Positions 23,645 through 37,235 are shown, counted from the stretch's first letter. The stretch is DNA of 64,000 bases from Pelodera strongyloides (GCA_036852015.1 JAANDG010000451.1:1-64000), one strand, 5' to 3'. Made by a program: numbers and translations. The notes: generated from the sequence alone by a model not told the origin.

Positions 23645-23945
23645 TCGCGCAAAACCGTGTTGGAGTTGGGTCGGCACCAACCACTGGTTTTGAGAGGGTT
23701 TGGGTCGGCACCGGGAGTTCCGCCGTGTATTTTATCCGCAATAAACATTTGCTCCCGTTATGTAGTGTAATTTATGTGCTACGCTTCTGTACGCGGTGGA
23801 CCGACTGTGTGGTCCGGCCCAACTCCGACTCCAAACCGTTTTGCCGACCCAACTCCGGCCCCTTTTTCAAATTTTTCGACCCGGGGCGGAAACTAGGACC
23901 GCCCAGGGTCGGAGTTAGCTTTTGTTGGCACTTGGGTCGGAGAGG
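23645..23945. repeat. Inverted array of GGGTCGG words
   Basis: TTGGGTCGGCACC-type words on the left and complementary CCGACCCAACTCCG words toward the centre, then GGGTCGG again at the right. The open frames across it have repeat-driven composition and match nothing known. Confidence 0.6.
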
Positions 23946-24214
23946 AACATAGACTAACAGAGAATTGAACTACCGTAACGCACAGGGTGCTAGCGCACAA
24001 TACAGTTACTCTTTCATATAATAAGATATATTATACGCATTGTTCTTACTAGTTTTCCTTATTCATTTATTTGTGCTACCTTATTAGTTTGAAGTTTGAA
24101 GTTTGAACTATGCAGCTTACGCTGACAAAACAGTATAAATATTGCTGTCTTTCGAAGAAGATGGATATTCAGCATACTTCACTTTATGCTACAGTTTATT
24201 TACGTACAAAAAAC

Positions 24215-24560
24215 GTATTTATTTATTTATTAAATAACCCCAAAGGGTGTGCAACACAATGAAATGATGAAAAGAAAATAGTATATAACTCGTCGTGTTG
24301 TCGTTGATGAACAAACAGGTAATTTGATAATAAAACAATGGAAATCAAGCGTAATGTATATGTAGGCAATGGCGTCAGGCATTTCAAGTTTTGCAAATAT
24401 TTGCCGCGATCGTATGATATGTGGGCGATATTGTATACCTTAAAAAATGGGCAACAAGAAAAGCACTGAATGAGCAGGCTTAGGTAAAAGTAAAGCTATT
24501 ACAACAGATACTCAAAAACTAACACAATGAATACCCTCAGACACAAGAATAAGCATGAAA
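24215..24560 (-). repeat. Possible minus-strand SINE-like repeat
   Basis: It begins with TTTATTTATTTATTAAATA and AAAGGGTGTGCA, like the left edge of the repeat at 32270. The tRNA-like head seen in the other copies is not clear here. Confidence 0.35.
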
Positions 24561-24618
24561 TCAACAAGCGAAGAAATTGCTTAATTGAATTAGGCATTGT
24601 GAAATTCATCGGGCAACT

Positions 24619-27600
24619 TTACTGCTGGGCACAAAAGGACTTTCCAACTGAAAGCGGTCCCTGAAGATGCTCTACAGGCCCATCCGTTTCATTAATGACC
24701 TCTTCAATGGCCATCAGTGCAATTGCGAGCGATCTGCTTGCATCGGCACTGAGCTGGCCGTCAGCATCATAAGCAGACGAATGCTGCCCGTCGGTGTGGA
24801 TGGAGTACAAGAGCTGATTGGTGCCGAGGTTCTCATTAATCCGATTGAATGTGTCGGGCCATGATTCTCCAACAATATTCCTCGTGCTTTTCACCAACTC
24901 CGCAACCTTAAAATATCGAAGTGAAACGCCAACCGCTGAAACCCTGTCGAAGTCTTCATTTTCCCAATCCCTACAAACTCTCTCTCTCTTCCTCCCCCTC
25001 TCGCCAGCTTTCGCTATCGCTCTATTGGCTTCTCATTTTCACTGACACGTTATAGCCTACTCGTTGGGCGTATTTTTCTGCAAACCGGGGATTCTTAAAC
25101 ACGGTGCAAATGATGCGTTCTCCAGCCGCACGTTCAGTCGTGACCATGAAATCTCCATTTGTTCCAGAGTACGTCTTTATGACGGCATCGCCCTGAAGTT
25201 AAAAAAAAACATTATACTCCTAATGCTAAGCGCTCGAGAACGCAAAAGGTGTTAGGATATCCTTAATATGATAGAGCAGAGCGTCTGACATGGTTTGTGC
25301 TCGCAGCATGCCCCGCTCACACGGTATAAAACTCAGGCGCAAGACACGCGACCTTCCAAAGGGGCACTGAGAAGGGATCGAGCGATCGAGCGGATCTTCT
25401 GAGGGTTCTGGTCCACGCACCACACGCTGAGAGGGAGAAAGGCGCTAGACCTTTTCGACCGGCTGGTTAATTGATAATTGGACATACCGTGTTAACAACA
25501 TTGGCCACGTTGGCGCTCTTGAGAACTTTCTCGGGAACTGCCTCCAGATAGAATTCTAGTTTGTGCGGAAGTTTGGTTGGAAATTCGGCTCCATGTTTGC
25601 GATAGTGATAGGCGGCTAAAATAATGATTATTCCTGATCGATTATTAATAAACTTCCACAGCAACTAATATTCACATCATTCTTAACTTTATTTTGTCAA
25701 CTCCATCGATATCATTGATTTGTCAACTGTTAATTGTTTTCCAGACGACATGCACCGCGTACAACAATTTGTTGATTTTGATTGCGGCTGAGGATAAGGG
25801 TAACAAACATAGTGTGCGCGTGGAAAATAGGTTTGCGGCATTCCAAAAGAATCTTATTATATAAAGGAGAAGAGTTTGATTCCGGGTGATTCTATTTGTG
25901 ATTACGACCACAACGAATTATTCTACGTTTCAGACATTTGGTATAAGAAGGCAACTTTTCGCTTATTTCCAAAATTAAGCGTAATAGGATCTCTTAACAT
26001 AAAAGTTGGGCTTCAGGCGTTTCATATAAACACGCGCACGTCGGAGTATCGTTTGCATAACATTTGATGTCGCCTCAGGCGGCGATAGCCGTCTGGTTGT
26101 CAATATTTCGTAACATTGATCTCACCTTTCAAGGGGCTTGCAAAACGAAGGTTGTTGCGTTCACCAATTGCGGTCGCTTTTGCAACATCAGCATTCACTC
26201 CGTTTATAAAGTCCTGAGAATGTGTCAGCGTGGACAGTCTCTCATGAAACTGACTTTTTGGTACCCCTGAAACCATTACTTTACTTGTGATCAATTTCAG
26301 TGTTTTACTTTAAAGGGATAGGTTCACCTCGAACTACACCTTTTTTTTATAATTTATATTGATAGTATGACCAATGACGGTCAAAATGCGAAAATTGCAT
26401 TAAATTTCCTTTGCTTCTCGAGCCAGGATCAAACTCAAAAAGCTAAGGTACCTCGACTTTATAAAATAACAGGCGTAACGCAGCCGTAGTTAAAGAGGAG
26501 GCTCACGAGTTTTAAGTGTTCGATTCCTTTCCTTTTTTCGAAAAATAACCACCAATAACATGCATAACCAAGCACGGAAATACACTTTAAAGAAATTATT
26601 TAATTTAAGAAAAGAATTTAATTTAAAAGAACGACCGTATGTTTTTAAAACCACCAGTAAAAAAAACGAATATGCACGCACTGTTCATAACAATAAAACA
26701 GGCGTGCCTTTCTTTTGCACTACCATATTAGCCCGGTATGGGTATGGCCCGGTTATTTACACGGAGCCTATTTTTGTCTGTGTTTTCTTACCCTGAAAAA
26801 TAACTATAAACTACGGTGGTTTTTTTTAATTAACTTTTTAGATAAAATTTATTTACTTTAAAGTGTATTTCCGCGCTTTGTTCTGCATTTTATTGGTGAT
26901 TATTCACCATGTTCTTTCGATAAAAGGAAATGAATTTTTCGGAAAACTGTTATTACCCTATATTTCAAAAGCTCCACAGGCGATGCAAAAAATTGATACG
27001 ACTACAGTACAAAAGAACGAAAATCATTATCATCATTGGCAACTTTTAAATTTTTCAAAGAATTACAGTAGAAAACAAAAAAAAATTGGGACGCTTTTCA
27101 AAGCCGTACATGATTGCCTTACTTGAAACAAACCCAATTATTTACCGCTGAGTTCCCTGTTCAATATCTCGATGATGGACTGCAGGTCGCCCGGACTGCG
27201 TGCTTTAAAATTCTTGGCCAGTAATTTTGCACCGTCATAAATATGTGGGCCCTTTCGATCTCCCAATACCTTGATTGCCTTGTAGAGGCCAGCGACCTCA
27301 TATTCTGGAGCGCCTTCAAAGATTCGACGGCCGTCCACCTGAACATATATTTGTATATAAAGGATAAAGGTTTGTGTTTTGTATGACCGCAACGGAGGCC
27401 TTTCATCAATTTTTCTGCAATTCACAACGGAAACACTGCATACAAAACTTTTGTTGAGGATGGGATTCGAACCGAAGACATATCGCTTCAGAATCAAGTG
27501 CTCCCTCTACCTTTTGCGCTACGCTCACATGCAAACAAACGATACTCTATGTTCTACATAGAGAGGGCACTTGCTGGGGTCGCTGATCAACTGTGTTCAA

Positions 27601-30600
27601 AAATGAACATTTTAGCATTTTTTTAAGACTATGAGTGAAACACGATAACGGCTTTTGTACAGATTATTATTTTTTCCTTGGGAATTAAGAATTTTCATTA
27701 AAACTCATAATATTCTCTTGATCGCGTTTCTACTATGGTTTCTGCATATGCAGACTTCATAGGGGAGGCCGCAGGCCCTGCAAGACACGCTGGGGAGGGA
27801 AGAAAAGGCCGGAGGACTGGTACATATATAAACAAAACCAAAGTTAGTTAAGCTTAGGAGCAAAATTAATCCTGTTAACTACAGTGGTGATGTATTTGCG
27901 ATTAAGGAAATTTTTTTCTAGTCACTAGTTATAGACCGAAAAGTCCAGGGTTCTCACAAATCAGTGGTGTACCAGTAGATCTAAACACAGCAAGTGTGAC
28001 TGCACCTCGAACTTATCATAATTTGCTCCAAGAAGAGTGGAGACAACAGCTTTGCCCACAGTGGGCCTTGTGTCAAAGAAGACTCTGAAATTCATAATTT
28101 TTGTAGAGTCGCTAGTTGGATTTGACCCCAACTCCTTGACTCTTTCAACCAAATTACTAGCTTAGTTCGCTGGTTTTTCTCCCCTGTTTAGCTTTAGCAA
28201 CCCTATGCACTATGCACCCCCTGCTCGGAGGAGAACGAGCAGCGCGCGGAGACGACCGACGGAGAGAGGGCGTGCGAGGGTGCATAGAAGCCAATGAGTG
28301 GGAAAAGAGTTAGACAAAAACACCAAAACCGGAACTTCTAGCTAGTGGCTTTTATATGATTCTGATTGATGCACAGTAGTTGCTTTGCTTCGATTCTTGT
28401 TTTCAATTCGCCAAGTGCTATTATATCAACTTCTGCTGTGACGATGGAATAAATATTGCGTTGTCGCCAATAGTCAAGTGATCGGTATCCATACCGTGTA
28501 ATACTTGTACTTTATTCATGTTTATATACGTATTTATAACACCAATGGTCCCACTCCCGTGTTCAAAGACTACACCAAGTGGTAGTGAGTGTACACTAAC
28601 CTGTTGGGGTTGATTCTTGTTGGCTGATGTCCGCCCTTCGATAGCAACAATGTTTTGCCCTTACGACCACCAATCTCCACCTAGTATGTAATGCGGTTCT
28701 TTACCTTTTCGCATTAAATAGCCTTTTCTGAAAAAACTAGTTTGGTGTTTTTATGCCTGTATTAGTGGAAAACTCAAGCAACTCTTGTAAGAAACTCTTG
28801 TAACACCCTTACCTTGTCAAATTTGTTTACACCGTTAAACACCTGCTCTGGAGTATTGATTCGGTTGATGGACCTGACAATCTAAAAAAAATTAACTTAG
28901 GCAGTATCCACCAACAAATTTTCACCTTGTTGAGATTTGGGGCTAATTAAAGGGATAGGTTCACCTCGAAACACAGCAAAGGAAATTTACTGCAATTTTC
29001 GCATTTTGACCGTCATATCATATGTCATACTATCAACTCAAATTATAAAAAAGGTGCAATTCGAGGTGAACCTATCCCTTTAAGGCTGTGTTAGAGCTAT
29101 CACAACGAAACTCAAGAGTTGCGCGCGGCAACAGTTTCAGGGTGTTTCCCGCAGAAGAATTTGATGCGCGCGGAAAAGGTTTTTTCACCGACTCTGGTTG
29201 CCGTTTTGGTGAGGGAAACACTCCCAAACTGTTGCGGGAAACACCCCTAAAAGGTTGCCGAAAAGGTGCGAGAATCGCTGTACGTGCGAAAAAAAGCAGA
29301 GTGTTCGATTCGACTTAGAACCTACATACTTTCTCTAAACAGCTCCTTGGGACCACTCGACCACACAACACATGTCGGCCTGTTCGTGCGGAAAAATATA
29401 AGTACAACAACTGCAGTTACGGCAGATTATCCGTGTGTTTCAAAAACGTTGCGGAAAAGGTGCGGAAATGGTGCGGGGCGCAACTTGCGCGCCGAACCAA
29501 GAAAAGGGTTTTCCGCACCGGATCGGCGCGCATTTTGTGCCCCGTTTCTATTCGGTGCGCATTTTGTGCCCCATTTCTTTGCGGCGCGCATTTTGTGCTC
29601 CGAAATGGTGCGGCGCAACTCATCGGCTCTCAGTGTTGGGCATATGCTTACACAAGCCAGTGTGTTCACACAAATAAAACCTAAACAAGAAATCAGAATG
29701 CGATTTCAGAATTCCTAAACTGCCGAACATTGGTGTCATCCTATGTATATGTGCAAACCTTGGACTTGGCCGCAATTCCGCCACCACCTTTGTTGTCGGC
29801 CAAGAACTTCTCGAAGGATCGTTTTGTTGCCGCGTCTGTCAGTTGATCCTTGTACTGGGTGAAATGTTTATCCTGAGCCTGGGAAATGATCTGGCTGGCC
29901 GTCTTTGGCTGGACAAGTGTGTTTCCAAAGAAGAAAACACTCATAGAAAGCTGGAGCACATCCAGTTTAGTGACCCTGTCTGCTCCCTTCTCTACCAAAT
30001 TGGCGATACCGAACAAAAGCATTCCTCCCTGAAATTGGGACCGATCCTTTCCCTTGCTGATGGTCGACCGAATGGTTTAATTGTTTAATATCGTGATGTG
30101 TTGAGATTATGCAAAAGAATATTGATATATCTCAAGGAATGTAGTGAATAGAATAGTACCCAAGTAATCAACCTGTCATATACAATTTTATAAAGAATTT
30201 AAAGCTGATTCAAACGATGGAAAAATTATCTGCGCTAGACTTTATCATAAAACAAAGTTGGCTCAATGCTATATCACTCGGAGAGCGAAGTTAAGCCAGA
30301 AAGCCCAAAATATGGAAGCGATTCGCGCTGACAAAGGAAAAATTGGTGGTTCAGTCAAGTTCAGTGGAGGCTAGGAGGCACACTCAGTAACTGCGAACCC
30401 GCGGTTCTATTTTCATGTCAGGCGTTTTTTTTTCAAACAAGCACATTAAATCTTTTAATTGTAAGGCTGACTAGGGAGACTTCATTTGCGGGAGCCATTG
30501 CAAACATATTCAAATTGTTTTGATAAAAGACAAATTTCAAAATGACTGGGATGGTGATCAAACAACTGCCTCATGGTCACTGACTGAGCCTCTTAAAGGG

Positions 30601-33600
30601 ACGCGGTCATCTTTTTGTCTCTTATGTACAATTTGTGTTTTTATGATCTGAATATTATGTAGACCTTAATAATATGTAGTGTTGGATAAAATCAGACAAA
30701 ACACTTGATTTCAGCGAGCAATTCACCGATTAAAAAAGTTGGGCCCAGTCCAAGCGGCACAGTTAGCCAAGAAAAACCAAATGTTATACCCGCGAGATAT
30801 GCGTCCAATTAATTGGTGGCATGACGTGAGTCGAGCCATTAATCAGCATGGCCATATTGGACAATTGTGATAGGGTTACGGTGGATAGTGGACTTGGAAC
30901 ACTATTTTTCATCACCATTTTACTCTGGTGCCGCATTTAATGCTTTTCTGGTTGAAAACATTATCTCAACACTCTGTTTCTTGGTGGAAATTATTCAGCT
31001 AATTATTCAGAACACATGTTATAAAAGGGACAAAGGTGACCGCGTCCCTTTAACAGTGAAGCGCCACACTTCTGTTTACCTTACCTCTCCGAGCATTGCG
31101 ATGAATTGTTTTTTTTTTCTTTCAAAAATATCAATATTTCTGTGAATCAGCGCTACACTCTGAATAAAATGTTATGTTTCTCCCATTGTCAATGGTTTTC
31201 TTTTCTGGTTGTATTTCTTGGGTATTATTCACGGCATTTCCTTTGTAATGTATATTCTGTCCTGTTGATCAATAAGGGTTGAGTTTACCTGCAGTCCAAT
31301 ATTTGTGAAGTTAAGTAGTGTAGCTGCGGTACGCGTGGAACTACTGAAGATGCGGCCACTAGTGCGGGCACCATTTGCTAGATTACTGTTCACGATCGAA
31401 GTAGCAAAGGCCACGGGTGTCAGAGCAATTGCCAACCAAGCAACTCCAGACTCCAAATCGGTGAGACTCTCCCCGTGAGTCCCCTTGTCGTACAGGCGAT
31501 AAGCGCTCCTTAAATAGGTTTGCAATTTTGCATGTATTTAGCAAAAAGTTGAGATATTCATACGTCGACTAGCGCATACACGTTCGTCGCACATCAAGAA
31601 CAATACACACGACGAAAAGCGGACAAAACGTGATCATATTTTAGAAAAAATGTTACGTATTTATTTATTTTGCCCACTGGTTACTTATAATCATGAGATC
31701 TAGAGATCCTTTGCATCTACAGCTCAGGCTGACATACTGGAACTTAGATATCATTGATGGTGTTTGTGTATAGAGGTATTTACCTGGCAGTTCCGTAAAC
31801 CGCGGACGAGCCTCCAGCTACCGCAGTAATGCCAATCACGACAGGTGCTAGTGGAGTAAATAAACCCACAACAGCAACAGCGCCAGAAGCCAACGCTGTG
31901 ATTGAACCAACACCGTCAAAGATTCTGCCGGCTCGTGCGGCAAAATCGCACGCTGGCGACGTTCCAAACGTCAATGCCGGACTCTGAGCTTCTACGTAAT
32001 AATAGTGGTTAGTGGAAGCGCACGAATAGAATCCAAACTTTGGGTAGCAGTACTTCATCATCGGTAGGTTATTGTTTGACTCCCAATCGGCCCTAGAATG
32101 AAACAATCTTTTTCCAGTCGTATGGGTCTGAATAGCACAATCAATAATGATTCAAAAAAATAATTATTGGATCATCAGGTGAGGAAAATTTTGTCATGCT
32201 ATGCAATATGAGCATGATCTTTCCTGCATAGGTCCACAAATTTAGTGTGCTCTTTTCTTTTTATTTTATTTATTTATTAAATACACCAAAAGGTGTGCAT
32301 CCGAGGATGAAAAAAAACGAACATATAAACGCAAACAGATGGCCGATAAGATTAGCATTGTGATTTGACATTCTGCGTTTGATATACTGTTGAAAAAGGA
32401 ATAAAATCCATACTTTTTTGCTTGGACAAACCTTGAATCAATCCCTTTAGCAAATAATGTGATATTTCCATGTTACCTTAAAAATTGGGCCATATTCAAC
32501 GAGCATGTTAAAAAAAAATAAGTAGACATAGAGATCACTACCTTATTGGGACCTGGAAAAATCGCTAAATACTAGACACCTGAAAGCTCAAAAACCTAGC
32601 ACCGTGAATACCCTCCGCCCGCAGGCAACCGAATGCGCTACACTGAAATATCACTGAACCGCACATGATTACTTTAGAGTGGTTATCTTGAAAGTACAAC
32701 AATACGAGAGTGATGTTGGTGAAGACTTTTGTGAAGACGTGCACTGATACTGGGTGCACATTTCCAGTAAGAGATTCATTCCCGTAGTCGACACAGAGAT
32801 AAACCGAATTTTGACAATAGGCATATTCAAAAAACTGTAATTGTGAGTCCAGTGACACTAACAGTGCACGTTTTCGCAACGAATTTCCAATGATATCACT
32901 GTGAAGTCGTGAAGAGCTTTTTGTTTTCAACGTCAACATGTATTATACACGCCTTTGAGAACAAATGCACGAAATTTCATGGAATATTCTTCCATATCCA
33001 AGTGATAAAAACCAACCATGAATCGTAGGTGCGCTGAGAGGTATCCACAAAATTGTCGTCTCCCTTTTTGTTCTTAATTTTGAACAAGGGCAACGGAAAC
33101 TCCTTATCGTCCATCTTGCACATCACAAAGATGACCAACATGTGAATGTTTCCATCGAACACTCCAGCTACGTCTAGCAGAATTTTCACGATTTTGTCTG
33201 CGTCCTGCTTCTGCTCGCGACTAAAATAGTGATGAATTGTTTTATAAGGCTCACGAATCATGAATTAATAGGAAAAGTGTAGACCACACTCGACCTTTAT
33301 TGAACTGTGATTCACAAATTCGCAACATATTCAGCGCTAATTATTCACCGTCAAGAGGTTACGGAGCTTTTTCGAGAAAAAAATGAAGGAAGAAATAAAA
33401 CTCTCAATTTTTCTCTTCAAGATCCGCGGGTACGAACATTTTGATCAAGACAAAACATAACAAGTTGTTCGGGATCACGCTTGATTTTCAATAAACGACC
33501 GCGTTCGAAAAGCCTAGAAAGTCTAGAAGAACCAAGCTTGCAGTGACTCATCTGGGAATGCGACGTAGAGACGCAGGAGTTTTGGTTCAACTAATGGTAC

Positions 33601-36287
33601 CATTTGCTTTTTTGGCACATATTTATCCCATAGTTGGCGTACAACTAAACATAAAAGTATATACAAAGTAGCGAACCTGTACGCATCGTTCCAACCCGAG
33701 CTCTTCTCATTCGACGGTGGACCAAATAGGGCATAGCACACCTATAACCACAACTTATATAGAAGACTGGGAGTCAATTTGGCACCTCTTCCAAAGTGCT
33801 CAAAAAGGCGAAATATTGAAGAGTGAAGTGATTGAAGCGTGTTGTATTCTGAAATATTTCCAATAACATTTGAAGCATTCCGCGTTTTTAGACCACGAAA
33901 GAGAACAAACATTCTTTTTCTTGCTTCAACACAAACCTAAGAAATATGTTTAGAAAAAGATAAATCATCCGTAATACCTTTGACCCTAGACCTTGGAGCT
34001 GAGTTGCCTTTTCAATAACAACCGAATTACAAATGTAGTTCCCGATTATCACAGCTGCTAATTAATCATCAGCTGTGGTTTCTGGCAATTAGCCAAGGTT
34101 CATGACGCGTTGCGGGACCCACTTTCTTTTGCTTTCACTGCTGGATACTGTAAAACCCCTGCTAGACGCCTCGACTACGCTCTTCCAGTCTTTGGGATAG
34201 TGTTACTTTTCTTAGGGATCATATTAATACTGGACTCTTTTTATATTGAGTGATACTGAAAACCAAATGATGATTTTCGTGCGACTCCATACCTTTAAAG
34301 GGGCAGGCACATGAGGAAAAAAATTGTCCTTAGTTTTATTGGCGAAAGTCTGGAATTTCCGAAATGTTACTGTAAAAACCACATTTCATTACACATGAAA
34401 ATCTCAGAGTTATTTCCCGACAAATCTTTCGACCAGGTACCGTAGCCGGAAGGGGAAAACAAGACAAACGTTATTAATATGAAGAAACACTATATTAATA
34501 ACTTTTGCTTAAAGCACTTTGTTTTCCACTTCGGGCTACGGTACCGGGTCGAACGGTTTGTCGGGAAATAACTCTGGGAGTTACAAATGAAATGCGGTTT
34601 TCACAGTAACATTTCGGAAATTCCAGACTTTCGGCACAATAAAACTAAGAACTTTTTTCTCATCTGCCTGTCCCTTTAAGAGGATGCCAACAATATGACT
34701 ATGACTTCGATTATGTTCCAGTGAATATATCTATAAAAACTGGAAAAAATCATGAAATGCGTCCTGAGAAGAATAAAGATCCGACTAGAAGCCGCACAAC
34801 CAGTCGAACAAGCTGGCTTCCTATCTGGCTTCAGCACGAACGAACACATCCACTCGCCGTGTCGAATTATAGAAGCAGGAAGGGAGTACCAAATACCCTT
34901 GGCCCTGATCTTCGTCGACTACCAGAAGGCGTTCGACTCCATCGAAATCCCGAGTATCCTGGAAGCTCTGAATGACGAGCAAGTCGATCAAGGCATATGT
35001 CAACATTATGGCCGAATGTTACAGTGGACTCTCCACGAAAATCAAACTGCTGGAAGAACTCGAAGAAAGGTATCATTCTCGAAGGGCGTTCGACAAGGCG
35101 ATCCGATATCCCCCGCCCTATTCTCAGAGGCCCTCCAACACGACATGAGCAGTGAACTGGAAAGACTAAGGAGTCAGCATCAATGGCTCGTTCCTCAGTC
35201 ACCTTCGATTTGCCGATGATTTGGTTCTCATTGCGACTCATCTCTAGAAGCAGAAAACTTGCTGCGAGAACTAAACTCCTCAACATCTCCTTATGGATTG
35301 CGTGTAAATATCCAGAAAACGGTCCTTATGCGTATGCGGAATAAGCACGCATATCTACATCCTGTCTCCTTCCACAGCAACCCCCTCCCGGAAACCGATT
35401 CCTTCGTATACCTTGGACGGGAAATTAACATGCAGAAAGAGCTTGCTCCGGAAATCCTACGCCGTCAGCGTGCCGGATTGGCTGCTTATCATCGCATCGA
35501 GCCTGTGCTCCGAGCATCCCGGGACGTCAAACTGAAGGCAAACCTGTTCAATTCTACTGTCATACCAGCACTCACATACGCTGGTGAGGGCCTTCACGGA
35601 GAAAACCGAACGAAAGCTGCGAGTAACCCAAGCGAACATCCAGCGAAGAATGCTTGGAATAACGCTCCGCCAACAACGGGAACAAAAGCATCTTCGAAAA
35701 CTCTCACAAGGTCACGACGCTGTGGATCGAGTGAATTATTCGAAGCACAGATGGGCAGGAAATATCATGCGTCGCACTGACAATCGCTGGGAAGAGAGCT
35801 GACCGAATGGAGGCAGTACAATTACAAACGCCCTCGAGGAATACCTCCTATGCGATGGGCTGACTCAATTCGATTCCGTTATGCTCAGAAGACCGGCAAC
35901 CCATATGTCCCCTGGCAAAGCCTCGCCGGGAATCGTGTACAATGGAATGCAATGTGGGACTCGCAGCTGTCAAATCTACCTTGACGCTGAAGTACGAGTC
36001 GTCAAGATAATCAAGGTAATCAAGGAATATATTTATAAAAACTGGCCGAGAAATCCGACGCAATGAAAGCCCACAAACACAATTTTTAACTAAAAAACAG
36101 ATACCTTGGCTTCGATCAGCGAGAGTTCGTTTCTCGGAATGGCATGGTATTGTGCCCCTGAATACCCGTTGTAGTATCCTTTCTGCAAATCCTTGGCTCT
36201 GATCGTCCATTGCTTAACTTCCTCTGCATTCCACGTGTCCAGAGTCTCCTTACTGAAGTCCGCCCCCATCAATTCACATATATGTAT
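24619..36287 (-). CDS. DUF4781-family protein (14 exons)
   Basis: Exons, all in phase: 36105-36287, 33677-33741, 33017-33220, 31784-32092, 31289-31508, 29759-30028, 28813-28881, 28601-28680, 28006-28084, 27146-27338, 26126-26266, 25488-25615, 25049-25192, 24619-24906, about 790 aa. Conserved blocks in order: VCYALFGPP near residue 62; PLPLFKIK...FVDTSQRTYDSW near 135; WESNNNLP...YCYPKFGFY near 155-175; a Gly/Ala-rich hydrophobic segment ending FTPLAPVVIGITAVAGG near 225-245; YDKGTHGESLTDLES near 263; TKLDVLQLSMSVFFFGN near 350. I recognise these from memory as the DUF4781 family (animal proteins of unknown function); the hydrophobic block suggests membrane association. The start is uncertain: the first ATG in exon 1 is at 36269, 18 nt after an acceptor that could take a spliced leader. 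Introns contain MITEs, a tRNA-like sequence and LINE debris. No functional link to the RPA-like genes is visible. Confidence 0.75.
26310..26430. mobile_element. Half of a TTAA MITE (same family as 28947-29083)
   Basis: It starts TTAAAGGGATAGGTTCACC and shares the block with TGACGGTCAAAATGCG, then diverges. The second end is missing. It is in an intron of the DUF4781 gene. Confidence 0.6.
27455..27527 (-). tRNA. tRNA-like sequence, probably a pseudo-tRNA or tRNA-derived SINE head
   Basis: Seventy-three bases with a box A-like TAGCGCAAAAGG and a perfect box B GGTTCGAATCC. The acceptor ends pair with one mismatch (TGAGCGT / ATCCTCA), but the T-stem and anticodon stem have mismatches, so a working tRNA is doubtful. 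It is in an intron of the DUF4781 gene. Confidence 0.4.
28947..29083. mobile_element. Short TTAA-flanked MITE, family Z2
   Basis: A 137-bp element with inverted ends AGGGATAGGTTCACCTCGAA flanked by TTAA. The arms are complementary nearly to the centre. It is in an intron of the DUF4781 gene. Confidence 0.85.
29100..29620. repeat. GC-rich word array (GCGCATTTTGTGCC / GCGGAAAAGGTGCGG)
   Basis: Near-repeats GCGCGCGG...GGAAAC on the left are mirrored by GGGAAACACC blocks. Further right, GCGCATTTTGTGC occurs three times (about 29528, 29556, 29588) between GGTGCGG words. It is markedly more GC-rich than its surroundings. The open frames here are repeat artefacts. Confidence 0.6.
30593..31053. mobile_element. 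TTAA-flanked MITE with GGGACGCGGTCA ends
   Basis: Left end TTAAAGGGACGCGGTCATC, right end GGTGACCGCGTCCCTTTAA, about 461 bp, non-coding. It is in the DUF4781 intron between 30028 and 31289. Confidence 0.8.
32270..32660 (-). repeat. SINE-like repeat with a tRNA-like head
   Basis: On the minus strand it starts with TGTAGCGCATTCGG (box A-like) near 32645 and runs to an A/T-rich tail, TTTATTTATTTATTAAATA on the plus strand near 32270. It shares the CCCTCCGCCCGCAGG block with about 3905. It is in the DUF4781 gene intron region. Confidence 0.5.
34295..34679. mobile_element. TTAA-flanked foldback MITE, family V
   Basis: Left AAGGGGCAGGCACATGAGG and right CTCATCTGCCTGTCCCTTTAA. The arms are complementary over most of 385 bp, with a centre near 34490. 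A partial relative is at about 46965-47120. Confidence 0.85.
34740..36040 (+). pseudogene. 5'-truncated, frameshifted RTE-like reverse transcriptase
   Basis: Fragments read in several frames: VDYQKAFDSI near 34913, GVRQGDPISPALF near 35090, FADDLVLIA near 35213 (in yet another frame), YLGREIN near 35412, YSKHRWAGNIMRR near 35733. It ends in TCAAGGTAATCAAGG at about 36015-36030, like the RTE element at 9288-12190 but of a divergent lineage. The endonuclease is missing. It lies antisense in the first intron of the DUF4781 gene, 65 bp from exon 1. Confidence 0.85.
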
Positions 36288-36334
36288 CTGCAAAAGCAAT
36301 ATCTGATACAAATATGTTTATGGACAGTAATTAA

Positions 36335-37235
36335 TAATGTGTCGAATTTTTGAGAGAATTGTTGTGAAATATATACTGGCATTTTCTGTCAAAAATCGGC
36401 TTATTCCTGATGAGCAACATGGTTTCTTGAAAAAAAAAACAATCGACAGAAATGGCACTTCTTTGTTCGCTGAATGATTTGTCACTCGCTATATAAAATA
36501 AAAATCACGTGGACATTGTATACTTTGATTTTGCCAAAGCTTTTGATCGGGTTTCATATAAGAAACCTCTTGCAAAGTTGGTTCATAGGCATTTCCCTTC
36601 TTTTATATGTAAATTATTGTAAATTAGCTTAGTGATCGTAAAATGATTGTTGTAGCGGTGTTTCCCAGGGATCAGTTATAGGACCTATATTTTGTTCTCA
36701 TTGTTTACCTCCGATCTAGCGACATTGTTTACCTCCGATCATTAAGAAAACCCTAAAGTAGATTAAATTCCTGGCTCGGTCGTTATTGACAAGGTAACGC
36801 AACTAAGATCTAGACTTCATTATGACCGATGATTTGTCTTTTTCTAGACATGTTGCTCATGTTTGCGGTCAAGCAAGAAAGGGAATGTTTGCTCTCATTC
36901 GTACTCTGAAAAGGAGAAAGGCAACCCTTTTGATTCTTGCGTACTCCCTCTACGTACGTTCCATTCTGGAGTCAGGTTCGGTTGTGTTTAGTGCATGTAA
37001 GAAAAACGATCCAGTTTTTGCCTCTTTTTTCAACCGTAAGTACACTTTTGGAAACAAAATAATTAGGTTAGAATTGAAGAATACTACCCTCTGGAATGAA
37101 GAATACTAGCCGTTTGTGAAAAATATTACCCGCTCAACTTTCGTGAAACGCAGGCCTACAGGTGATGTGGATTATGTAGTGCAAATTAGAACGGGCAGGA
37201 TACCGGATAGAAGTGGCTTGCAGCCCGAATTAGCA
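36335..37235 (+). pseudogene. Decayed non-LTR reverse transcriptase (CR1/jockey-like)
   Basis: DIVYFDFAKAFDRVSYKK at about 36514 is an RT motif. GVSQGSVIGPIF follows in another frame near 36655, and MTDDLSFSRHV at 36822 starts a typical C-terminal region with LYVRSILESGSVVF. Several stops and frame breaks. It is distinct from the RTE elements. Its 3' part is also present in inverted orientation further right (37770-38115). Confidence 0.75.

Noticed and set aside
29266..29718. Open frames of 80-150 codons on both strands
   Set aside because: Both strands are open because of the GCGCATTTTGTGCC word repeats; no recognisable domain.
33523..33741. A 72-codon frame continuing past VCYALFGPP with a hydrophobic stretch
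   Set aside because: Read-through of an intron. The donor at 33676 joins in phase to 33220, restoring the family pattern.
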